This document shows, piece after piece, positions 28,564-36,827 of a stretch of 64,000 nt of DNA. Source of the DNA: Lichenicola sp964236105 (GTDB taxonomy: Bacteria; Pseudomonadota; Alphaproteobacteria; Acetobacterales; Acetobacteraceae); assembly GCA_964236105.1 (NCBI GenBank), contig CAXSBC010000011.1:1-64000 (forward strand), written 5' to 3'. Each line of letters starts with the position of its first letter. The first letter of the stretch is position 1. Below the pieces are notes generated by a model, which made no database searches, was not told where the DNA came from, and saw only the letters and a list, made by a program, of their open reading frames with translations. Position numbers and translations under genes: made by a program.

Positions 28564-29281
28564 TCCCGGCGGACGCCAAAGCGAGCTTCGGGGTCTCGTT
28601 ATAGTCCTGGGGGAACATCCGCTTCAGCGCCATGACCTTCGGCATGTCGTTGATGGCGATGTAGGGCGCGTCCGGATTATGGGCGAGGTAGTCCTGGTGA
28701 TAGGCCTCGGCCGGATAGAAGCCGGGCAGCGGGTCGACGCGCGTGGCCACCTTCGCGCCGAAGGCATGCGCGGCGTCGAGCTGCGCGATGTAGGCGCGAG
28801 CGGCCTCGGCCTGGGCCGGCGTGGTCGTCCAGACCTCGGAGCGATACTGGCTGCCGCTGTCGGGTCCCTGGCCGTCGACCTGCGTCGGGTCGAGCGCCAC
28901 GGAGAAGAAGATCTGCATCAGGTGGCCGAGCGAGACCTGGCTCGGGTCGTAGGTGATCTGCACCGACTCCGCATGGCCGGTGGCGCCGGTGCTGACGGTC
29001 TCGTACTGCGCGGTGCGGGCCTGGCCGCCGGCATAGCCGGCGACGGCCTTGCTGACGCCCTTCACGTGCTCGAACACGCCCTGGACGCCCCAGAAACAGC
29101 CGCCGGACACGGTGATCTGCTGCAGGCCGCTGGCGGACGGACCCTGCTGCGCCGGAGCCGGCACCAAATGCGGCGCCTCCTCCGCGCGGCCCGGACGCAT
29201 CCCGGACAGGAGCAGCGAGGCCGGCAGGGCGATGGCGCCTGCGAGAAGCAGCAGGGATCTGGATGAGTGCGACATGGTCAT
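28556..29281 (-). CDS. msrA: Exported peptide-methionine (S)-S-oxide reductase MsrA
   Basis: A 241-residue enzyme with an N-terminal signal peptide (LLLLAGAIALPASLLL). The catalytic GGCFWG motif has Cys62, and the family stretches GYAGGQ, YETVSTGATGHAESVQ and GPDSGSQYRSEV are present. It repairs oxidised methionine in exported proteins. It lies nine bases after the msrB stop on the same strand. Start at 29281, or the ATG two codons later. Confidence 0.93.
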
Positions 29282-29290
29282 GACGTCTTC

Positions 29291-29836
29291 CTACGAGGCC
29301 TGGGGTGCGGGCTGCACGCCCGGCGCCGGCTTGAAGCTGAGGGCCACGCCGTTCATGCAGTAGCGCAGCCCGGTCGGGCGCGGCCCGTCATCGAAGACGT
29401 GGCCCAGATGTCCGTGGCACTGCACGCAGTGGATCTCGGTGCGCTGCATGCCGAGCGAGCCGTCATGCCGCTCGGCGACACCGTCCGCGAGCGGCTGCCA
29501 GAAGGACGGCCAGCCGGTGCCGCTGTCGAACTTGGTGTCCGATGCGAACGCCAGATGGTCGCAGCCGGCGCAGGCGTAGCGGCCCTTGCTGTAGAAATGG
29601 TTGAGCGGGCTGCTGAACGGCATCTCGGTGCCTTCCTGGCGCAGCACGTCATACTGGGCGGGCGACAGGCGCCTGCGCCACTCGGCGTCGCTGTAGCGGA
29701 TCGCGGCCGTCGGATCGGACGCCTCGCCGCTTTCCGCCGCCTGCGACGTGAAGCCGGTCAGGTGCCAGGCGGCGGCGCCGGTGACGAGCATGGCGGCACT
29801 GCCCAGAAGCTGCCTGCGGGTCCTGGTGGACGGCAC
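29291..29836 (-). CDS. msrB: Exported peptide-methionine (R)-S-oxide reductase MsrB
   Basis: A 181-residue enzyme. Zinc ligands are two CxxC pairs (Cys89/Cys92 and Cys137/Cys140), and the catalytic Cys160 lies in RYCMNGVAL. The start is GTG at 29836, decided by GAAGGA seven bases before it and by the N-terminus it creates: TRTRRQLLGSAAML, a twin-arginine-like signal. It forms a stereospecific pair with MsrA, both predicted to act outside the cytoplasm. Confidence 0.9.
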   Translation of the reverse strand: MPSTRTRRQLLGSAAMLVTGAAAWHLTGFTSQAAESGEASDPTAAIRYSDAEWRRRLSPAQYDVLRQEGTEMPFSSPLNHFYSKGRYACAGCDHLAFASDTKFDSGTGWPSFWQPLADGVAERHDGSLGMQRTEIHCVQCHGHLGHVFDDGPRPTGLRYCMNGVALSFKPAPGVQPAPQAS

Positions 29837-30063
29837 GATGATGTCCTTCAAACGTTGATGGTGAGGATGGGGTCGGATGATGGTGGAATCCAGCCGCCGC
29901 GACATCCGCCGTGTGCATGATGACAAGTCGTCGCGTTGGCGTGCGCGGTTACCAGCCGGCTGCACTATTCCGCAGGCCGCCACATTTCGAGGAGCAGGCC
30001 ACCATGCGGCATGGCGGACGATTCCGGTCTCGCGGCCGGTCCGGGCGCTGACGGGATGCCGGC

Positions 30064-30879
30064 GTGACGGACCGGATGGTGCGCGAGCTGCTGCAGCGGG
30101 CGCGCGCCAGTCTCGACGACGCACGGCTGCTGGCCGAGCATCGGCGGCCCAACGAGATCGTGCTGACCCGGCTGGCGCTGCATCAGGCGCTGCAGGCGAT
30201 CAGCGTCGCGGAGGGTCTGGACGGCAGCGACGCGCTGCAGGTGCAGACGCTGCTGCGACGCGTGCCGGCCGACCATCCGCAGGCGGCCCTGGTGGTGCGG
30301 CTGGGATCGGAGGAGATGCCGACGATCGCCTCGGTCGCCGAGCTGGTCGAGGCGCTGGGCCGTCCGGCGGCCAGGCCGGCACGGCGGCCCGCGCCGGCGG
30401 CAGCGGTCACGACGCCGGGCGGACCGGAGCCCGATGCCGACGCGGACCATCCCTCCCCGGCACCCGGGCGGTCAGGCCTGACGGCGCTGTCGCTGTCGCC
30501 GGAGAGCCACGGGCGGGCCAGGCCGGCATCGAGCGTGCCGTCGGCGGCGTTCTGGACGCTGATGGACCGGTGGAAAATCGGCGATTTGGACGCGCTGGCG
30601 CTGATCGGCCACCCGGGCGGGCTGACCCGGAAAGGCACCCGGCCCCGCTTCCGGCTGCAGGGCGAGGAGGCGGTCCGCTATGGGGCGCTGCGGGCGCTCG
30701 ACCTCGCCCTCGAGACGCTCGGGCTGGCGCCAGCGGACTGGCTCGCGACCGGCCGGCCGGATGCGCCCCTGCAGGGCGCCACGCCGCTGGCCCTGCTGAC
30801 CCGCGACGGCGCGCAGGGCGCGCGCCAGCTGATCCGCATGCTGAACCGGCAGGGGCTGAGGACGGCGCTAGGCGGGTAG
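30064..30879 (+). CDS. Protein with a DUF2384 (MbcA/ParS/Xre antitoxin)-like C-terminal domain
   Basis: A 271-residue protein. Residues 1-70 are helical and end-loaded with Arg and Glu, vaguely like a HEPN fold (RLALHQALQAI), but the catalytic RxxxxxH spacing is not met. Residues 105-150 are a Pro/Ala-rich linker. The C-terminus (about 185-271) resembles the toxin-binding DUF2384 domain: WLATGRPDAPLQGATPLALL then GARQLIRML. No RES toxin is adjacent. The downstream gene is convergent and overlaps by 12 bases. Function not assigned. Confidence 0.55.
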   Translation: MTDRMVRELLQRARASLDDARLLAEHRRPNEIVLTRLALHQALQAISVAEGLDGSDALQVQTLLRRVPADHPQAALVVRLGSEEMPTIASVAELVEALGRPAARPARRPAPAAAVTTPGGPEPDADADHPSPAPGRSGLTALSLSPESHGRARPASSVPSAAFWTLMDRWKIGDLDALALIGHPGGLTRKGTRPRFRLQGEEAVRYGALRALDLALETLGLAPADWLATGRPDAPLQGATPLALLTRDGAQGARQLIRMLNRQGLRTALGG

Positions 30880-31653
30880 CTCCTTCAGCACGCGTGCGAA
30901 CAGCGCCAGCATCCAGCCGACCGACTGCAGGAACAAGGCCGGGTCGTAGCGCGGGCCCTCGTCGCGCAGGAAGGCGTGGGCGGCGTTGACCTCGTGCCAT
31001 TCGTAGCGGGCATCGACGGCTTCCAGCCGCTCGCGGATCGCCTGCCGGCCGGCGAACGGCACATGCGGGTCCTGCCGCCCGAACACGAACAGGGCCTCGG
31101 CCTTGAGCTCGTCCATGCGGGCCAGGCTGTCGTCGGCCCTGCCGGCGCCGAGCGAGCCCGCATGGATGTCGGTGGGATAGAAGCAGGCGGCGGCCGAGAC
31201 GCCCGGCTCCAGCGCCGCGCGATAGGCCAGGTGGCCGCCCAGGCAGACGCCGAGCGTGCCGAGCCGGCCGCTGCAGGCCTCGTGCCCGCGCAGGAGGGCG
31301 AGGGCGGCGCGGGCATCGGCGTCGAAGGCGGCGACCGGCTTGGTGAACTTGAGCGCGTTGCCCCGCTCGGTGCCGGGCGCGTCGTAGCGCAGCACCGTGC
31401 CCGGCGGCTCGTACTCGTGATAGACTTCCGGCACCGCGACCAGGTAGCCCTGGCCGGCGAGCAGGGCCGCCAGCCGGCGGATCGGGTCGGTGACCTGGTA
31501 GATCTCCGAGAAGAACAGGATCCCCGGATGCCGGCCGGCGAGGGCGGGCCGGAACACGTGCAGCCGCATCGCGCCGGCAGCGTCCGGCACGGGGAGGTCC
31601 ACGGTCTCGTCGCTGCGGATGATCATGATCGGGATCCTGGTCTGGACTGTCAT
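30868..31653 (-). CDS. Dienelactone hydrolase family protein
   Basis: A 261-residue alpha/beta hydrolase with the dienelactone-hydrolase triad: Cys137 (GVCLGGH), Asp195 (FGRQDPHVP) and His226 (AAHAF). No signal peptide is seen. Family members open the lactone ring in chloroaromatic degradation, but many genomic copies have unknown esterase roles, and no degradation genes lie nearby. Start set at the first ATG (31653); another ATG nine codons in is possible. Confidence 0.88.
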   Translation of the reverse strand: MTVQTRIPIMIIRSDETVDLPVPDAAGAMRLHVFRPALAGRHPGILFFSEIYQVTDPIRRLAALLAGQGYLVAVPEVYHEYEPPGTVLRYDAPGTERGNALKFTKPVAAFDADARAALALLRGHEACSGRLGTLGVCLGGHLAYRAALEPGVSAAACFYPTDIHAGSLGAGRADDSLARMDELKAEALFVFGRQDPHVPFAGRQAIRERLEAVDARYEWHEVNAAHAFLRDEGPRYDPALFLQSVGWMLALFARVLKELPA

Positions 31654-31782
31654 GGTGGGTGCAGAGCGGCTGGTCCTGCAACCACCGGCTGACCGCGTTG
31701 AGCTTGCCTCGCTTCTCGGCCAGAATGGCCGCGTCGTGCCCGGCCGGCCTGTTCCCGGCGAAGCTGCAAAGGTCCGTCGTCG

Positions 31783-33663
31783 ATGCATCCAGATTTCGAC
31801 AGCCTTCTCGTGGACGCGAACGTGCTGGGCGAGGTTCGTGACAGCGGCAAGCCGGCGTCGTTCGTGCCGGGCTGGATCCCGACGGTGGCATATTTCGGGC
31901 TGGCTCCGCTGGTGGTGTTCTGCTTCCGTCACGAGAGCGGGCAGGAAGCGAGCTGGTATCTCGACCAGCAGCGCAACCGGGTCGGCGGTTCGGTGGGCGA
32001 GCTGTCGCCGCCGCTGCGGCGCGGGTTGATGGAGGCGGCGAGTCCGCTGTTCGACGGGCTGTGGGCCAAGATCATGCTGACGCCGGTGCCGCCTGCGCTG
32101 GACGAGCGCGAGGCCGGCTTCTTTCGGCTGCCGGAAGCCACGCGGGCGGAGATCCTGACCCTGGTGCTGGGCGGCTTCGAGGCCGGCACCCGCTTTGCGG
32201 CGGTGGACCGGCTCAACCCCGGCCAGCCGGACAGCCCGTTGCTCGACCTGGGCACGCGCCGGCTGGCGCTGCAGCGGTCGCATCTGCATGCGCTGTTCGA
32301 TCCGAGCGGGCTGCAGGCGCAGCATGCGGCCCTGATCGAGACCGGCGCGATGCAGTTCCCGTCGCCGGTGGACGGCCGGCCGATGGCGGTGCGCCATGCG
32401 CTGATCCTGCACGGGGTGATCTATGCCTATCGCGCGGTGGACGAGGCCACCGGCACGGTGATGTTCCTGATCGCGGGCGAGATCTACTTCCGGCTGACCG
32501 CGCTGTTCATCCCCGAAGGCAGGGTCTGCGTCGCCTTCACGCCGGACGCGATCCAGGCGCAGATGCCGCAGATGTTCCGCGAGTTCATGGCGCGCGTGAT
32601 GCAGCACGGCGACCTGTTGGCGCGCTATTTCGCGCGCGCGCAGACCACGCCGCTGCATGCCTGGCGCGGCGCCACGGCGATGCATATCGGCCACGTGCTG
32701 TGGAACGACATCTCCGGCATCGCCGACATCGTGCGCACGGTGCCGCAGGCGGCGCTGCCGCGCTTCGCGGTGTTCGACACGGCGCTGGAGCCGGAGATGT
32801 ATGGCCCGCTGGACCGGATCTTCCCCGAGCTCGACGGTCTGGTGGAGCGTCATGCGGGCGGCTTCCAGCCGGCGATCGGCTCCTTCTACGAGCAGGGCCG
32901 GTGCCTGATCCGCTCCTCCTCGATGTTCGTGCCGAGAAGCGTGCGCGAGCGCATCCTGGCCACCGTGCGGCCGCTGGACCGCGCATCGCCCGCCTCGATC
33001 TGCGCGCTGGCGCGGGCGGACGGGGTGCCGGTGATCCTGTTCGGCATCCGGGTGGAGAACCGCACCATCGTGGAGCTGGAGCGCTTCTGCACGACGCTGG
33101 TGGGGCACCTGGCGGCGACGCTGGGGCAGGCGGTGCTGGTGGTGGACGGGCACAACAGCCGGATCGGCGAGCAGGACGCCTTCATCTGGAGCCATGGCGA
33201 GCATGGCGCCACCCGCCGGCCGATCGAGATCGAGCGCGAGCTGGTGGAGGCGATGGCCGAGCGGGCGCTGGGCACGGGAATCGAGATCGTCAGCACCATC
33301 GGCATGCCGATCACCGAGAGCCTGGCCTGCGGACGCGAGGCGCAGGCGCTGATCGCCATCTGGGGGGCCGGCCTCGCCAAGTACCGGTGGGTCTGCAACA
33401 TCCCCGGACTGATCATCACCAACCACTGGAATCTCGGCAATCTGGGCGATCTCGGCCTGTATCACGATCCGGCCAGGATGGAGGCGCCGACGCCGGTTCG
33501 GCTGATCCCGGCCGACGCGGTGGAGGACCTGCCGGAGGCGCCGCTGGTGGTCCGGCTGGGCGAGGGCTTCATCCCGTCGATCTGCAACTTCCGCATCGAC
33601 GAGGCCAAGGCGATGGCGGCGATCGACGCGATGCTCGACGAGGTCCTGCTCGTTCCGGCGTGA
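31783..33663 (+). CDS. Uncharacterised 626-residue protein, weakly GT61-like C-terminus
   Basis: A large cytoplasmic-looking protein that I cannot assign. Its middle contains TAMHIGHVLWNDISGIADIV, and the C-terminal third has GTGIEIVSTIGMPITES, then ALIAIWGAGLAKYRW and IPGLIITN, which recall the acceptor end of GT61-type glycosyltransferases (HGAGL followed by a hydrophobic strand), with Trp in place of His. No signal peptide and no clear membrane helix apart from a hydrophobic stretch at residues 37-48. It stands alone on the plus strand, 61 bases before the GST gene. Confidence 0.6.
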   Translation: MHPDFDSLLVDANVLGEVRDSGKPASFVPGWIPTVAYFGLAPLVVFCFRHESGQEASWYLDQQRNRVGGSVGELSPPLRRGLMEAASPLFDGLWAKIMLTPVPPALDEREAGFFRLPEATRAEILTLVLGGFEAGTRFAAVDRLNPGQPDSPLLDLGTRRLALQRSHLHALFDPSGLQAQHAALIETGAMQFPSPVDGRPMAVRHALILHGVIYAYRAVDEATGTVMFLIAGEIYFRLTALFIPEGRVCVAFTPDAIQAQMPQMFREFMARVMQHGDLLARYFARAQTTPLHAWRGATAMHIGHVLWNDISGIADIVRTVPQAALPRFAVFDTALEPEMYGPLDRIFPELDGLVERHAGGFQPAIGSFYEQGRCLIRSSSMFVPRSVRERILATVRPLDRASPASICALARADGVPVILFGIRVENRTIVELERFCTTLVGHLAATLGQAVLVVDGHNSRIGEQDAFIWSHGEHGATRRPIEIERELVEAMAERALGTGIEIVSTIGMPITESLACGREAQALIAIWGAGLAKYRWVCNIPGLIITNHWNLGNLGDLGLYHDPARMEAPTPVRLIPADAVEDLPEAPLVVRLGEGFIPSICNFRIDEAKAMAAIDAMLDEVLLVPA

Positions 33664-33724
33664 CGCCGCCGGCAACTTCCCGTCGCGCCGATCCTTGGGT
33701 TCTGCGGACAGGAAGGAGACGAGC

Positions 33725-34372
33725 ATGACGACGCTCTACTGGGGCCCGCATACCTGCGCGATCGGCATCCACGTGCTGCTTGAGGAGATCGGCGCGCCGT
33801 ACGAGCTGGTGAAGCTGGACGTGTCGGGCGGCGAGACGCACAGGCCGCCCTTCAGCGAGCTCAACCCGAAGGAGAAGGTGCCGACGATCATCCGCGACGA
33901 CGGCTCGGTGCTGACCGAATACGGCACGATCGCCCGCTGGCTCGCCTACGCCCATCCGGAGGCGGAACTGCTGCCGGATGACAAGGACACCGAGATCCAG
34001 GCCGACGGGATGATGAACTACGCGGTCGGCACCGTGCACGCGCTGGGCTTTGCCCGGATCTTCAAGCCGGCGCTGTTCGAGCCGAACGACCCGGTGCACG
34101 GCACGCTCGGGCTCGGTGCGGGCAATGTGAAGCGGCAGGGCCGGGAGATGGTCGAGACGGGCTTCTCGATCCTGGCAGCCGAGCTGGGCGAGCGGCCCTA
34201 TGCCGGCGGCATGCGCTTCGGCATCGCCGATTCCGCGCTGTTCTATGCCGAGCGCTGGGCGTCGCAGGTCGGGATCGCGCTGCCGCCAGCGCTTGCCGCC
34301 CACCTGGCACGGGTGGAGGCTCGACCGGCGGTGACGCGCGTGCTCGAGATCTGGGGCGAGCCGGCCGGCTGA
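33725..34372 (+). CDS. Glutathione S-transferase family protein
   Basis: A 215-residue GST. The thioredoxin-like N-terminal domain (MTTLYWGPHTCAIGIHVLLEEI, with Pro and Cys near the active-site loop; NPKEKVPTI with the cis-Pro; LTEYGTIARWLA for glutathione binding) is followed by the helical domain. A GGAAGGAG site precedes the ATG. Substrate unknown. Confidence 0.9.
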   Translation: MTTLYWGPHTCAIGIHVLLEEIGAPYELVKLDVSGGETHRPPFSELNPKEKVPTIIRDDGSVLTEYGTIARWLAYAHPEAELLPDDKDTEIQADGMMNYAVGTVHALGFARIFKPALFEPNDPVHGTLGLGAGNVKRQGREMVETGFSILAAELGERPYAGGMRFGIADSALFYAERWASQVGIALPPALAAHLARVEARPAVTRVLEIWGEPAG

Positions 34373-34405
34373 GGCCGGCACCGTCTCCCTGCCGGCCCGT
34401 CCGGC

Positions 34406-35815
34406 TCAGCGTCCGATACGGCGCAGCGTCTCGCCGGCGAGGAGCTTGTGCTCGATCGCTTCGAGCGAGACCCCCCTGGTTTCCGGCACCAGGACCAGGA
34501 TGAACAGGATGAAGCCGGCGTTCAGGATCGCGAACAGCCAGAAGGTGTCGGCCTGACCCAGGGTGGCGAGCAGGGTCAGGAAGGTGTTGCCGACCAGCCA
34601 GTTCGCCGCCCAGTTGGTGAAGGTGGACACCGACACGCCGAAGTCGCGGCCCTGCAGCGGCTGGATCTCCGAGCACAGGGTCCAGATCAGCGGGCCGGGG
34701 GCGGCGGCGAAGCCGATGATGAACACCAGCACCATCGCCACCAGCAGGTAGCGCGACGCGTCGCTGTGCACGCCGAGGCTGAGCAGGATGCCGACGGCTG
34801 CCATGCCGGTCGCCATGATGACGAAGCAGACGATCAGCATCGGCCGGCGGCCCCAGCGATCCGCGAAGCCGATCGCCAGCAGGGTGGCGAACACGTTGGT
34901 CAGCCCGACCACGGCGGTGGCCCAGCTCGACGCGCCGGCGCCGAAGCCGGCCAGGGCGAAGATCCTGGGCGCGTAGTACATGATCACGTTGATGCCGGTC
35001 AGCTGCTGCACGACCTGCAGGCCGATGCCGAGATAGACCGAGCGGCGGAAGTTCGGGTTGCGGCGGAACATGGTCGAGCCGACCTGGCGCACCTTGAGCT
35101 GCTGGTTGATCTCGGCCACCTCGCGCTCGACCTCGGCCCGGCTGGTCCGCAGCGTGTTCAGCACGGCGCGCGCGTCCTCGGTGCGGCCGCGCAGCAGGAA
35201 CCAGCGCGGGCTTTCCGGCAGGAACAGCACCGCCAGCAGGAACACCAGGCCCGGCACCGCGATGATGCCCAGCATCAGGCGCCAGTTGCCGCTCGCCGTC
35301 AGCAGGCTGTCGGACACGAAGGCGGCGAAGATGCCGATCGTCACCATCAGCTGGTAGAGCGAGACCATGGCGCCGCGCCAGTGCGACGGGGCCACCTCGG
35401 AGATGTAGAGCGGGCCGGTGAAGGCGACGAGGCCGATCGCCAGCCCCAGCACGACGCGCCCGATCATCAGCATCGGGACCGAGGCGGCGAACGCGCACAG
35501 CAGGGCGCCGGCGACGAACAGCACCGCACCCGCCAGCAGCGACTTCCTGCGGCCGAGCCCGTAGGACACTGCGCCCGCCCCCGCCGCCCCCGCGGCAGCC
35601 CCGATCATCATCACGCTGACGATCCATTCCTGCGTCCGGGTGGCGACGTTGAACGCCTTGCCGATGAAGCCGAGCGCTCCCGAGATCACGCCGATATCCA
35701 GGCCGAACATCAGCCCGGCCAGGCTCGCCAGCACGCAGACGATGAAGGTGCGCGGCGGCAGCGACGCAGACTCGCCGGCCGGCATGCCGGACACCCGGCC
35801 GATGGCGGTGGACAT
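34406..35815 (-). CDS. MFS sugar:proton symporter
   Basis: A 469-residue transporter of the GalP/XylE/AraE family with 12 membrane segments. Sugar-porter signatures are all present: GLMFGLDIGVISGAL in helix 1, GRRKS between helices 2 and 3, PESPRW after helix 6, QQLTGINVIMYY in helix 7, DRWGRRP and PETRG at the end. The exact sugar is unknown, likely a hexose or pentose. Start chosen at 35815. It diverges from the TSUP permease gene. Confidence 0.92.
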   Translation of the reverse strand: MSTAIGRVSGMPAGESASLPPRTFIVCVLASLAGLMFGLDIGVISGALGFIGKAFNVATRTQEWIVSVMMIGAAAGAAGAGAVSYGLGRRKSLLAGAVLFVAGALLCAFAASVPMLMIGRVVLGLAIGLVAFTGPLYISEVAPSHWRGAMVSLYQLMVTIGIFAAFVSDSLLTASGNWRLMLGIIAVPGLVFLLAVLFLPESPRWFLLRGRTEDARAVLNTLRTSRAEVEREVAEINQQLKVRQVGSTMFRRNPNFRRSVYLGIGLQVVQQLTGINVIMYYAPRIFALAGFGAGASSWATAVVGLTNVFATLLAIGFADRWGRRPMLIVCFVIMATGMAAVGILLSLGVHSDASRYLLVAMVLVFIIGFAAAPGPLIWTLCSEIQPLQGRDFGVSVSTFTNWAANWLVGNTFLTLLATLGQADTFWLFAILNAGFILFILVLVPETRGVSLEAIEHKLLAGETLRRIGR

Positions 35816-35967
35816 GACAGGCTCGCTCCCGGATCGGCTGCTCTGCGGATGCAACACATCAGGAGGGTTCCGGCTCCCCGTCCTGGCGAGGCGGCGCGCC
35901 CTGCGCGTCATGGACAGCCGGGACCGGCTGCTGTCTCGTGCCATGCTCCCCGTCGCAGGACCGCTCC

Positions 35968-36756
35968 ATGGCGCCGCAGCATCCGCTTTTCCTGGCCTAT
36001 GTCCTGTCCGGGCTGGTGGTCGGCATCCTGGTCGGATTGACGGGAGTGGGCGGCGGATCGCTGATGACGCCGCTGCTGGTGCTGCTGTTCGGCTTCCATC
36101 CGGCGACCGCGATCGGCACCGACCTGCTCTACGCCGCCACCACCAAGACCGCCGGCACGCTGGTGCACGGCCTTGTCGGCACGGTGGAATGGCGGATCGT
36201 CGGGCTGCTGGCGGCAGGCAGCCTGCCGGGAACGCTGGGGACGCTCTGGGCGCTGTCGCGGCTCGGACCGCTGTCGGCGGCCAGCGGGCACCTGCTGTCG
36301 CTGGCGCTCGGGGTGGCGCTGCTGCTGACCGCGGCGAGCCTGATGCTGCGCGGCATCATCATGCGCCACGCGCGGCGGCTGAACCTGAATCCAGGCAGCC
36401 GGCGGGCGGCCATCCTCACGGTGGTGCTCGGCGTCTATCTCGGGGTGTTCGTGACGATCTCGTCGGTCGGTGCCGGCGCGATCGGGGTGACGGCCCTGAT
36501 CCTGCTCTACCCGACACTGCCGACGTCGCGCGTGGTCGGATCCGACGTCGCCCATGCCGTGCCGCTGACGCTGGTGGCAGGCATCGGCCACTGGCTGGTC
36601 GGCTCGGTCGACTGGCACCTGTTCTGGTCGCTGGTGCTGGGCTCGATCCCGGGCGTCGTGGCCGGCAGCCTGCTCAGCAGCCGCGTTCCCGAACGGCTGC
36701 TCAGGCAGGCCATGGCCGTGATCCTGGTCGTGGTCGGGATCAGGCTGCTCGGCTGA
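35968..36756 (+). CDS. TSUP/TauE-SafE family permease
   Basis: A 262-residue membrane protein with about eight hydrophobic helices. The two family repeats open with GLTGVGGGSLMTPLLVLLFG and, in the second half, ISSVGAGAIGVTALILLYP. Family members export sulfite, sulfoacetate or other organosulfur anions; nothing nearby identifies the substrate. The ATG at 35968 is preferred over a GTG ten codons earlier. Confidence 0.88.
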   Translation: MAPQHPLFLAYVLSGLVVGILVGLTGVGGGSLMTPLLVLLFGFHPATAIGTDLLYAATTKTAGTLVHGLVGTVEWRIVGLLAAGSLPGTLGTLWALSRLGPLSAASGHLLSLALGVALLLTAASLMLRGIIMRHARRLNLNPGSRRAAILTVVLGVYLGVFVTISSVGAGAIGVTALILLYPTLPTSRVVGSDVAHAVPLTLVAGIGHWLVGSVDWHLFWSLVLGSIPGVVAGSLLSSRVPERLLRQAMAVILVVVGIRLLG

Positions 36757-36827
36757 CCGGGATCGTGCGGCCGGGCACCCGCCGGCAGCCTGACCGGAGG
36801 CGCTCGCCCCCGGCCGGGACGGCCTGC

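Noticed and set aside
30064..30270. N-terminus of the DUF2384-like protein as a HEPN ribonuclease
   Set aside because: The RxxxxxH motif spacing is not met (Arg and His are only four residues apart) and similarity is weak.
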